Below are positions 1-10,894 of a stretch of DNA of 64,000 nucleotides, piece after piece. Origin of the DNA: Apium graveolens (lineage: Eukaryota; Streptophyta; Magnoliopsida; Apiales; Apiaceae); assembly GCF_009905375.1 (NCBI RefSeq), contig NW_027417468.1, positions 61,370 to 125,369 of the forward strand, given 5' to 3'. The first letter of the stretch is position 1. Every line of letters starts with the position of its first letter. The translations under genes and the position numbers were made by a program. Under the pieces are notes generated by a model that had not been told where the DNA came from, did not search any database, and worked only from the letters and a program-made list of their open reading frames with translations.

Positions 1-179
1 ACAATCCCTTCTAGGATAACATCCTCAACCGTTACATCCTCAATATGAACATCATCTGGTCCTGTGTTAGGAAGCTCTATCGGATCCACAATCTGATCTC
101 CAATTAGTAATAAAACATCATCGCGTTGTTGCTCCTCAACCTCAGGGTTCGGAGTCCCGCTACCATATACGATAACGAA
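1..179 (-). pseudogene. Acidic gag-leader-like open frame, partial
   Basis: On the minus strand a frame is open from codon TTC at 179-177, just after a TAG stop at 182-180, to the window edge (about 59 codons). It has no start codon. It is rich in Asp, Glu and Val, with a GTPNPEVEEQ-like beginning, and matches the frame at 31632-31853 of the other element without indels. In the overlap, codon changes between the copies are mostly replacements (for example R/Q, K/E, D/H, A/T) with few silent ones, which argues against present selection on protein. It could be the relic of a gag N-terminus or a non-coding leader that happens to be open. Confidence 0.4.
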
Positions 180-335
180 CTACGCTACTATCACGATATT
201 TATAAGGGTTCCCATAAGGGTTTTAACTGTCAGTACTACGTTAGGTAGCCCGACTATGAACTTGGCAAGAGTTCTTATTATCTTAGTGAACTTATTATCT
301 TAACGTCACATCATCTCTGAGGTTTATAACGCTTC

Positions 336-347
336 GCTCTGATACCA
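336..347 (-). other. Primer-binding site, tRNA-iMet type
   Basis: The minus strand reads TGGTATCAGAGC, the complement of the 3' end of plant initiator tRNA-Met. It lies four bases (AAAA) inside the LTR terminus at 352. It fixes both the orientation of this element and the LTR boundary. The same site occurs at 31464-31475 in the plus-strand element. Confidence 0.93.
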
Positions 348-601
348 TTTTTGTAACACCCCCAAATCCGGGGTCGGGGATCCGGGTTGTCACGAGTTCC
401 ATTTCCCTTAATAACACCCAATCTTAATAAACAATCAACTACTCCGTACTGTGACCCCACAATAAACACACACACCACAAGTTATAGTCTCAGAGATGAA
501 TATCCAAAAATAACACGAGTCATTTTATTCCATAATTATTTGCCATTACACCTTAAAAGGGTTTCTGAATAAATTTACATTTTCCTTGCCATTATTACAA
601 T

Positions 602-748
602 TCATAAATATACATAAGTCTGGTACATCAAGAGTTGAAAGCCTAGCCTATTGGTAGATCCTACCTCAGCTACAATGGCATCAACGCCTACAGGAAACTG
701 CGGAACATTTCCTATCCGCTCGCGAATTGGGAGCTTGATCCTGTTCAT
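602..748 (-). CDS. Short LTR-encoded open frame (48 codons), uncertain coding status
   Basis: Minus-strand ATG at 748-746, stop at 602. The frame corresponds to the short ORF at 31066-31167 and 40888-40989 in the other LTRs. The shared pattern is KM-x-R-(L/I), then R-x-R-(V/I)-G-(S/N)-VP-x-(L/F)-PV and a closing AEV. In-frame homology extends upstream through WACCSPLL and FITQ, so the frame is retained over some 45 codons with one codon-sized gap, despite strong nucleotide divergence. Further upstream the left copy has an in-frame TAA that the right copies lack. I recognise no family. It may be a small retrotransposon peptide or simply conserved LTR RNA sequence. Confidence 0.25.
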   Translation of the reverse strand: MNRIKLPIRERIGNVPQFPVGVDAIVAEVGSTNRLGFQLLMYQTYVYL

Positions 749-2280
749 TTTGTCTATCTGATGTTGTGTGATGAAAGAAGAAAGCAAGGGTGAGCAACAA
801 GCCCACCAAAATAATATGTATAATAATTAACAATATATGAGCATTGTCATAGTACTTATGAAAGTCTTGGTCAAGAAGAAATGAACCAAGCTGATATCTT
901 AACACGACCAAGTCGCAAAATATTCAGTATATATATATATACATATACTTTTCACAATCTTTGAAATCCTCTAACATGTATAATATACACAGAGTTCCAG
1001 TTTATAACTGTATAAAAATATCGTTGCAAGGTGATCTCATATATCTAACCCTGTCTCAACATTTTTCTGAAAATCTTTGACATGCACAAGATAATCATTT
1101 ACTAGATATAAGTTTAAAAGATGAAGTTACAAGATACTCCAATATACTTATATCTTTTCCGAATACTACTTGAACTACCACCGTTCAATGTATAAATAGT
1201 TCCTCCCATAGATTAAGCTACAAGACAAAACTTGTATAGAATCAATCTTTAAAATATCATCAAAATAAAATGAAGTTACGAGATACTTCATTTGATGCAA
1301 ACATCATTTTGAAAACTCGACCCTGCCAACATTCAACAATCGCCCAACCGTAGCCTTTCTATCGAAGTGCTCTGGGTAGTGTTGCAGAAATATCCAATTG
1401 GATGATGAACTCATTACGGGAGTTTGCCGTGCCAGGAAGACCACTTACGATGATCAGTCGTAGTAGTGCAACCCCACCATTTTCTACATGTAGAGGAGAA
1501 CCTGTCGGATTTACTTGTCAACCGAACACTGGACTCCTAAGGAATGTACCGTCTTAGCGGAACTTCCAGGCCATCTGGGCCAATATAATAGGGCTGGGCC
1601 GGCGCCACTCGACCACTTACGCCACTCCTAGTTCAGATGAAATCCATGACTCTGAAATGTAAAGCTCGTCCCCCCTTTCCCTAAGTAGAAACTTGTTGAT
1701 ACGGCTCCACCAAGAAGTCGTATCTAGTTGGAAAGGAAAACTCACCAATATTTCCCAGGCAATGCCTGTTAATGGATTAACTTGTTCCAAGAATTTTACT
1801 TCCCGAGTGTTGGGTAAGTAATCAAAAACTCTTTTATCAAAACAGCAACCTTGTTGCGAATATAAAACACCCCACAGAGTCGGATCCCTCAGGTTTTGAG
1901 CGAATATTTAAATCCCCTTTAAAAGGAAGATCTTAAATATAAAAATGAGTTTTGGGATCCGCCGTATCCTTTAAAAAATCATTTTGAAGACTCGAAAATA
2001 CTTTAAAGAATGTTTGGAGTAATGCTAATTTAATGAAATAAATCAGTCCCAATATATTAGAAAATATCTGAATATTATTATTTAAATAATATTCTCATAA
2101 AGAATAATCTTTATAAAAATAATTGAAGTAGAAGTTTTAAAACTTATACTTGCAATGAATATTAAATAACCAAAGATATACTTATACGAAAGTACTATCT
2201 TTATTTGAATAATCAAAAGGGAGTTTGATTATCGACACATTATTCCTTAATAAAATAAAGAATAATAATTAGTAATTAAT

Positions 2281-2889
2281 CGGAGTCATAAGTTCTCGAA
2301 TGAATATTCAAAATAATATTCATTAATAAAATAAACGGAGTCATAAGCCCTCGAATGAATATTTAAAATAATATTCATTAAATAAAATAAACGTAGTCAT
2401 AAGCCCTTGAATGAATATTCAAAATAATATTCATTAATAAAATAAACGGAGTCATAAGCCCTCGAATGAATATTCAAAATAATATTCATTAAATAAAATA
2501 AACGGAGTCATAAGCCCTTGAATGAATATTCAAAATAATATTCATTAATAAAATAAACGGAGTCATAAGCCCTCGAATGAATATTCAAAATAATATTCAT
2601 TAAATAAAATAAACGGAGTCATAAGCCCTTGAATGAATATTCAAAATAATATTCATTAATAAAATAAACGGAGTCATAAGCCCTCGAATGAATATTCAAA
2701 ATAATATTCATTAATAAAATAAACGGAGTCATAAGCCCTCAAATGAATATTCAAAATAATATTCATTAAATAAAATAAACGGAGTCATAAGCCCTTGAAT
2801 GAATATTCAAAATAATATTCTTTAATAAAATAAACGGAGTCATAAGCCTTCGAATGAATATTCAAAATAATATTCATTAATAAAAATAA
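2281..2889 (-). repeat. 55/56-bp minisatellite, 11 copies, inside the LTR
   Basis: Copies start with CGGAGTCATAAG (third copy CGTAGTCATAAG) at 2281, 2336, 2392, 2447, 2503, 2558, 2614, 2669, 2724, 2780 and 2835. The unit alternates between 55 and 56 bp through an ATTAATAAA / ATTAAATAAA difference. Most units hold the perfect inverted repeat AATGAATATT ... AATATTCATT with a 6-base loop. The related LTRs of the plus-strand element have only about five to six diverged units (29356-29700), so the block has expanded in this copy. Confidence 0.95.
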
Positions 2890-2935
2890 AGTTATCGAAT
2901 AAACCTTATTCGAATAATAGCCTTGAAAACTATTC

Positions 2936-2962
2936 ATATATATATAAATATATAAATATATA
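2936..2962. repeat. TA-rich microsatellite in LTR
   Basis: A short TATATAAATA-type tract next to the minisatellite. The corresponding place in the other LTRs carries longer TA tracts (29257-29311 and 39066-39123). Confidence 0.7.
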
Positions 2963-3011
2963 CTCGGGAACATCGACTCCCGGTTTTAGAAAAATGTTCA
3001 CCTTTGGGTCC

Positions 3012-3056
3012 CCTATACTAAGGGTATACGCAAATACCGCTTATCTCTAGTATAGG
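3012..3056 (-). other. Inverted repeat conserved in the LTR family
   Basis: CCTATACTA at 3012-3020 pairs perfectly with TAGTATAGG at 3048-3056. The corresponding arms in the plus-strand LTR are at 29154-29162 and 29191-29199 with one mismatch. The segment contains the GGTATA-type sequence and a GC-containing loop. It could be an RNA hairpin or a protein-binding dyad; no function is shown. Confidence 0.4.
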
Positions 3057-3540
3057 TATTATCAACTGAATCAACATATATATGTATCAAGATTACGAAA
3101 TAGGCATGCATATATACCATATCACATGCTACAATATATCGCAAGAATTTGCTAATTAACCATCATGCATTTATCACAAGACAATGTATATACATATATA
3201 CATCACAACAACAGTATAGCGGGTAGAAAACTTGCCTGAGTGCTCCCGGATAGGCTTAAGCTTAGAGTGGGTCCGATAACCTATGAACAACAACATAAGT
3301 CGGAATTAAACCCCGGTCGCTTAAGAAACTAGACTTTAACCATTTAGTCCTAACATTCGCTTTCGCGCTTAACGATTTACTTAAGTCGCTCGAGTATCCT
3401 CGGCTCCACCATTTTTAATAAATTAACCATTAAGGGTTTTAAGGCGATTCTTTCGCGAGTGTATTACTGCCTAATACAATTTACATAAATGTTTCATACT
3501 CCAATTATCCCTTTTAGGTCATTAACATATGTTTCAAAGT

Positions 3541-3650
3541 AAGGCGAGGGGTAATGGTTCGTTCGCGAAACGCCGTTACTTAAAACGACCGTTTCTCCTA
3601 AACCGTACATCGGAATCAAACGAACCGCATATCAAAACGAAGCTCGTAAC
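3541..3650 (-). promoter_or_regulatory. CpG-bearing block highly conserved between LTR copies
   Basis: This block is almost collinear with about 28560-28660 of the plus-strand LTR and appears better conserved than the flanking AT-rich DNA. It contains the CGTTTCGCGAACG-like motif, an AAACGRYCGTTT-type motif and GGTTTAGGAGAAACG. In a 4-kb LTR of otherwise low complexity, a conserved CpG-rich island is a candidate cis-regulatory region. The sequence shows no recognised promoter element. Confidence 0.3.
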
Positions 3651-5348
3651 ATGAACTATCTAAACATGGAAATGGTAAAAACCTATCAGGCAGTTCTCGG
3701 GTCCTAATGTTATGAACAAAAGTAGTCTAAAGTAAATCGGACATTACGACGACTATGTTTACGCGATTTCCCAAATTTTTACCATTCCAAATCATATCAA
3801 TCCAACTACCAATCAACAACAACTCAAGATACACATCAATGCTACTGAATTCAGTCATAATAAGCTCAAGGATCTCAATCCAATCATATATTATAACATC
3901 TCCGAATTCAACTAAACTACTTAACAATTAAACTCGACTCATGCTTATCATTCAAATTACTCCTCATCCATCCAAACCATCTCCAAACTTCAACATTCAA
4001 ACTTATTACTAAATGGTGTGAAGATTTATACCTTCCTTGGGAGATGTTAAGTTGCTAGGAAGCCTTAGGGAGCCTCCTACAAGCTTGATCTTTCCAAAGA
4101 AATCAAGAACACAAAGTTAGGCTTTGAAGTTTCTAAAAGTACGATTTAAAGAACTGTAAAAATGAGGGTCTTACCATGCTTATTTGGAAGAGACTTGTGA
4201 GCAAGAGTTGTAGGACATCTCAATACCTTTCCAACGAGCTATAGAAAACAACATTTGAGTGAGTATTGAAGGAGATATGGCAGTTTGAAGTTGCTGGGTT
4301 TGTTTTAGCCGAGAGCTTTCTTCTTGAAATGGGAAAGTCAACTTCTAATTTTTGTGTTTTATGATATTTGCTTGGTTGCTTCTCCTTTTTGCCTTGGAAA
4401 ATGTTTTAGCTTTTTACCATGGTAAATTTTACATGGCCCAAAATCAACCAACAAAACAAAACCCCTTGTCATGCTTATGTCATCTTGCACATGTCATAAT
4501 GCTTCTAGTTGTCCACACCTTGTTGGTTTGATGACATCATCATCCCTAACCTCCTTGATTAACTCCTAATTGCTTGCCTAATGACCGCTGATCTGTTATA
4601 CGGTTCGCTTAACTTTCGTTTTCGTTTATCGTTTGAGGGATGATACCCGGGATCTTATTACTTAGGTTTCTTTAACCTTTCTCAATACATTATATTCCTT
4701 TCATGATCCTCTCTTATAATCCTTGAATTTAAATCCTTTTTATTCTGTTACCTTATACTCAATTCTTTCTGTATCTGGTAGATTTTCGGGAAAAATCAAA
4801 GTGTTCGAATTTGGATTCTGACGATCTTTACATACACTTATTTATCATATAGAGTACTAATAATATCCCAGAAGATCAATAAAAGAGCCCCTACATAGTG
4901 TGGTATGAAAAGTTTTCTTATTCAGCATAATCAGCAAAATCACTATTCATAAGGGTTTCAAAAATTCTAAAAATTGGGGTTATTACATAAAAGGATGTCA
5001 AATTGGATGTATATGATGTTTACATGTTAATTGTACTAATATAACGTGTCAAGTGACACTTATAGAGCGCAAAATCACTCTAATATGGTGCAAAGTGACT
5101 TACAAGATTGATTAGAGCCAAAATGTGGCCCAAAATTGACTCGTATAAAAGTGGTATCGAGAGGAGGTAAAAGGATGTCAAATTGGATGTATATGATGTT
5201 TACATGTTAATAGTACTAATATATAGTGGCAAGTGACTTTTATAGGGTGCAAAATCACTCTAATATGGTGTAAAGTGACTTACAAGATTGATTAGAGCCA
5301 AAATGTGGCCCAAAATTGACTCGAATAAAATTGGTACCAAGTGGTGGT

Positions 5349-8300
5349 AAAAGGTAATCAAATTGAATATATAATGTTTACATGTATATTGTACTAATAT
5401 ATGGTGATACGTGACTCTTATAGGGTGCAAAATCACTCTAATATGGTGTAAATTTAGTTACAAGGTTGATTAGAGCCAAAATATGGCCCAAAATTGACTC
5501 GTATAAAAGTGGTATCGAGAGGAGGTAAAAGGATGTCAAATTGGATGTATATGATGTTTACATGTTAATAGTACTAATATATAGTGGCAAGTGACTTTTA
5601 TAGGGTGCAAAATCACTCTAATATGGTGTAAAGTGACTTACAAGATTGATTAGAGCCAAAATGTGGCCCAAAATTGACTCGAATAAAATTGGTACAGAGA
5701 GTTGGTAAAAGGATGTCAAATTGGACGTATACGATGTTTACATGTTAATTGTACTAATATATGGTGGAAAGTGACTCTTATAGGGTGTAAAATCACTCTA
5801 ATATGGTGTAAAGTGACTAACAAGGTTGATTAGAGCCAAAATGTGGCCCAAAATTGATTTGTATAAAGTGGTACCAAGAGGTGGTAAAAGGTAATCAAAT
5901 TGAATATATAATATTTACATGTATATTGTACTAATATATGGTGACAAGTGACTCTTATAGGGTGCAAAATCACTCTAATATGGTGTAAAGTGACTTACAA
6001 GGTTGATTAGAGCCAAAATGTGGCCAAAAATTGACTCGTGTAAAAGTGGTACCAAGTGTAGGTAAAAGGATGTCAAATTGGATGTATATGATGTTTACAT
6101 GTTAATTGTACTAATATAACGTGTCAAGTGACACTTATAGAGCGCAAAATCACTCTAATATGGTGCAAAGTGACTTACAAGATTGATTAGAGCCAAAATG
6201 TGGCCCAAAATTGACTCGAATAAAATTGGTACCAAGAGTTGGTAAAAGGATGTCAAATTGGACGTATACGATGTTTACATGTTAATTGTACTAATATATG
6301 GTGGAAAGTGACTCTTATAGGGTGTAAAATCACTCTAATATGGTGTAAAGTGACTAACAAAGTTGATTAGAGCCAAAATGTGGGCCAAAATTGACTCGTA
6401 TAAAGTGGTACCAAGTGGTGGTAAAAGGTAATCAAATTGAATATATAATGTTTACATGTATATTGTACTAATATATGGTGATACGTGACTCTTATAGGGT
6501 GCAAAATCACTCTAATATGGTGTAAATTTAGTTACAAGGTTGATTAGAGCCAAAATATGGCCCAAAATTGACTCGTATAAAAGTGGTATCGAGAGGAGGT
6601 AAAAGGATGTCAAATTGGATGTATATGATGTTTACATGTTAATAGTACTAATATATAGTGGCAAGTGACTTTTATAGGGTGCAAAATCACTCTAATATGG
6701 TGTAAAGTGACTTACAAGATTGATTAGAGCCAAAATGTGGCCCAAAATTGACTCGAATAAAATTGGTACAGAGAGTTGGTAAAAGGATGTCAAATTGGAC
6801 GTATACGATGTTTACATGTTAATTGTACTAATATATGGTGGAAAGTGACTCTTATAGGGTGTAAAATCACTCTAATATGGTGTAAAGTGACTAACAAGGT
6901 TGATTAGAGCCAAAATGTGGCCCAAAATTGATTTGTATAAAGTGGTACCAAGAGGTGGTAAAAGGTAATCAAATTGAATATATAATATTTACATGTATAT
7001 TGTACTAATATATGGTGACAAGTGACTCTTATAGGGTGCAAAATCACTCTAATATGGTGTAAAGTGACTTACAAGGTTGATTAGAGCCAAAATGTGGCCA
7101 AAAATTGACTCGTGTAAAAGTGGTACCAAGTGTAGGTAAAAGGATGTCAAATTGGATGTATATGATGTTTACATGTTAATTGTACTAATATAACGTGTCA
7201 AGTGACACTTATAGAGCGCAAAATCACTCTAATATGGTGCAAAGTGACTTACAAGATTGATTAGAGCCAAAATGTGGCCCAAAATTGACTCGAATAAAAT
7301 TGGTACCAAGAGTTGGTAAAAGGATGTCAAATTGGACGTATACGATGTTTACATGTTAATTGTACTAATATATGGTGGAAAGTGACTCTTATAGGGTGTA
7401 AAATCACTCTAATATGGTGTAAAGTGACTAACAAAGTTGATTAGAGCCAAAATGTGGGCCAAAATTGACTCGTATAAAGTGGTACCAAGTGGTGGTAAAA
7501 GGTAATCAAATTGAATATATAATGTTTACATGTATATTGTACTAATATATGGTGATACGTGACTCTTATAGGGTGCAAAATCACTCTAATATGGTGTAAA
7601 TTTAGTTACAAGGTTGATTAGAGCCAAAATATGGCCCAAAATTGACTCGTATAAAAGTGGTATCGAGAGGAGGTAAAAGGATGTCAAATTGGATGTATAT
7701 GATGTTTACATGTTAATAGTACTAATATATAGTGGCAAGTGACTTTTATAGGGTGCAAAATCACTCTAATATGGTGTAAAGTGACTTACAAGATTGATTA
7801 GAGCCAAAATGTGGCCCAAAATTGACTCGAATAAAATTGGTACAGAGAGTTGGTAAAAGGATGTCAAATTGGACGTATACGATGTTTACATGTTAATTGT
7901 ACTAATATATGGTGGAAAGTGACTCTTATAGGGTGTAAAATCACTCTAATATGGTGTAAAGTGACTAACAAGGTTGATTAGAGCCAAAATGTGGCCCAAA
8001 ATTGATTTGTATAAAGTGGTACCAAGAGGTGGTAAAAGGTAATCAAATTGAATATATAATATTTACATGTATATTGTACTAATATATGGTGACAAGTGAC
8101 TCTTATAGGGTGCAAAATCACTCTAATATGGTGTAAAGTGACTTACAAGGTTGATTAGAGCCAAAATGTGGCCAAAAATTGACTCGTGTAAAAGTGGTAC
8201 CAAGTGTAGGTAAAAGGATGTCAAATTGGATGTATATGATGTTTACATGTTAATTGTACTAATATAAGGTGTCAAGTGACACTTATAGAGCGCAAAATCA

Positions 8301-9643
8301 CTCTAATATGGTGCAAACTGACTTACAAGATTGATTAGAGCCAAAATATGGCCCAAAATTGACTCGAATAAAATTGGTACCAAGAGTTGGTAAAAGGATA
8401 TCAAATTGGACGTATACGATGTTTACATGTTAATTGTACTAATATATGGTGGAAAGTGACTCTTATAGGGTGTAAAATCACTCTAATATAGTGTAAAGTG
8501 ACTAACAAGGTTGATTAGAGCCAAAATGTGGCCCAAAATTGACTCGTATAAAGTGGTACAAAGAGGTGGTAAAAGGTAATCAAATTGAATATATAATGTT
8601 TACATGTATATTGTACTAATATATGGTGATAAGTGACTCTTATAGGGTGCAAATCACTCTAATATGGTGTAAATTTAGTTACAAGGTTGATTAGAGATAA
8701 AATGTCGCCCAAATTTGACTCGTATAAAAGTGGTATCGAGAGGAGGTAAAAGGATGTCAAATTGGATGTATATGATGTTTACATGTTAATAGTACTAATA
8801 TATAGTGGCAAGTGACTTTTATAGGGTGCAAAATCACTCTAATATGGTGTAAAGTGACTTACAAGATTGATTAGAGCCAAAATGTGGCCCAAAATTGACT
8901 CGACTAAAATTGGTACAGAGAGTTGGTAAAAGGATGTCAAATTGGACGTATACGATGTTTACATGTTAATTGTACTAATATATGGTGGAAAGTGACTCTT
9001 ATAGGGTGTAAAATCACTCTAATATGGTGTAAAGTGACTAACAAGGTTGATTAGAGCCAAAATGTGGCCCAAAATTGATTTGTATAAAGTGGTACCAAGA
9101 GGTGGTAAAAGGTAATCAAATTGAATATATAATATTTACATGTATATTGTACTAATATATGGTGACAAGTGACTCTTATAGGGTGCAAAATCACTCTAAT
9201 ATGGTGTAAAGTGACTTACAAGGTTGATTAGAGCCAAAATGTGGCCAAAAATTGACTCGTGTAAAAGTGGTACCAAGTGTAGGTAAAAGGATGTCAAATT
9301 GGATGTATATGATGTTTACATGTTAATTGTACTAATATAAGGTGTCAAGTGACACTTATAGAGCGCAAAATCACTCTAATATGGTGCAAACTGACTTACA
9401 AGATTGATTAGAGCCAAAATATGGCCCAAAATTGACTCGAATAAAATTGGTACCAAGAGTTGGTAAAAGGATATCAAATTGGACGTATACGATGTTTACA
9501 TGTTAATTGTACTAATATATGGTGGAAAGTGACTCTTATAGGGTGTAAAATCACTCTAATATAGTGTAAAGTGACTAACAAGGTTGATTAGAGCCAAAAT
9601 GTGGCCCAAAATTGACTCGTATAAAGTGGTACAAAGAGGTGGT
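5349..9643. repeat. 6-monomer HOR, ~1,074 bp, four tandem copies
   Basis: Class C monomers recur at 5349, 6423, 7497, 8571 and 9644, and the D monomer with the private GTACAGAGAG junction at 5527, 6601, 7675 and 8748, giving periods of 1,074, 1,074, 1,074 and 1,073 bp. Monomer lengths within a unit are 178, 180, 179, 178, 180 and 179. The first two units look essentially identical. From about 8212 the third unit shares private variants with the fourth (ATAAGGTGTC, GCAAACTGAC, GATATCAAATTGG), which shows at least two duplication steps. Confidence 0.93.
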
Positions 9644-10894
9644 AAAAGGTAATCAAATTGAATATATAATGTTTACATGTATATTGTACTAATATATGGT
9701 GATAAGTGACTCTTATAGGGTGCAAATCACTCTAATATGGTGTAAATTTAGTTACAAGGTTGATTAGAGATAAAATGTCGCCCAAATTTGACTCGTATAA
9801 AAGTGGTATCGAGAGGAGGTAAAAGGATGTCAAATTGGATGTATATGATGTTTACATGTTAATAGTACTAATATATAGTGGCAAGTGACTTTTATAGGGT
9901 GCAAAATTACTCTAATATGGTGTAAAGCGACTTACAAGGTTGATTAGAGCCAAAATGTGGCCAAAAATTGACTCGTGTAAAAGTGGTACCAAGTGTAGGT
10001 AAAAGGATGTCAAATTGGATGTATATGATGTTTACATGTTAATTGTACTAATATAAGGTGTCAAGTGACACTTATAGAGCGCAAAATCACTCTAATGTGG
10101 TGTAAAGTGACTTACAAGGTTAATTGGAGCCAAATGTGGCCAAAAATTGATTCGTATAAAAGTGGTATCAAGAGTTGGTAAAAAGATGTCACATATAATG
10201 TATATGATGTTTACATGTTAATTGTACTAGTATATGGTGGAAAATGACTCTTATACGGTGCAAAATCACTCTAATCTGGTGTACAGTTACTTACAAGGTT
10301 GATTAGAGCCAAACTGTGGCCCCAAATTGACTCGTAAAAGTGGTAACAAGAGGAGGTAAAAAGATGTCAAATTGGATGTATATGATGTTTACATGTTAAT
10401 TGTACTAATATATGGTGGCAAGTGACTTTTATAGGGTGCAAAATCACTCTAATATGGTGTAAAGTGACTTACAAGATTGATTAGAGCCAAAATGTGGCCC
10501 AAAATTGACTCGAATAAAATTGGTACCAAGAGTTGGTAAAAGGATGTCAAATTGGACGTATACGATGTTTACATGTTAATTGTACTAATATATGGTGGAA
10601 AGTGACTCTTATAGGGTGTAAAATCACTCTAATATGGTGTAAAGTGACTAACAAGGTTGATTAGAGCCAAAATGTGGGCCAAAATTGACTTATATAAAGT
10701 GGTACCAAGAGGTGGTAAAAGGTAATCAAATTGAATATATAATGTTTACATGTATATTGTACTAATATATGGTGACAAGTGACTCTTATAGGGTGCAAAA
10801 TCACTCTAATATGGTGTAAATTTAGTTACAAGGTTGATTAGAGCCAAAATGTGGCCCAAAATTGACTCGTATAAAAGTGGTATCGAGAGGAGGT
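9644..10894. repeat. Satellite stretch with mixed monomer order between HOR regimes
   Basis: Here the 6-mer ends: after the D monomer at 9821 the order becomes D, A, E, F, B, C, with E-type monomers (starting AAAAAGATGTCACAT at 10180) appearing for the first time. Point differences from neighbouring classes are more frequent than in the flanking HORs, as expected at an array junction not recently homogenised. Confidence 0.7.

Larger units (their letters stand above)
1..351 (-). mobile_element. Internal 5' leader of a minus-strand LTR retrotransposon (runs off the left edge)
   Basis: Read on the minus strand, this stretch follows the LTR end at 352 and contains the primer-binding site and then a leader closely similar to 31460-31810 of the complete element further right. 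It includes the same run of TTAAGATAATAAG-like sequence and the same acidic open frame. The rest of this element lies outside the window, so its coding capacity and its second LTR are unknown. Because the PBS lies to the left of the LTR, the LTR at 352-4987 is the 5' LTR of an element transcribed leftward. Confidence 0.9.
352..4987 (-). mobile_element. Long terminal repeat (5' LTR of the left element), 4,636 bp
   Basis: On the minus strand the LTR starts with TGTAATAACCCC at 4987 and ends with GGGGGTGTTACA at 352, next to the PBS. Those termini are near-identical to those of the LTRs at 27178 and 36986, and homologous blocks run along the whole length, so both elements belong to one family but to clearly diverged copies. 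The satellite begins at 4988, so this element is also inserted in the array; a 5-bp target duplication would be TAAAA (4988-4992), but its partner lies off the window. The LTR is about 350 bp longer than its relatives, largely through expansion of an internal minisatellite. No intact long ORF is seen. Confidence 0.92.
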
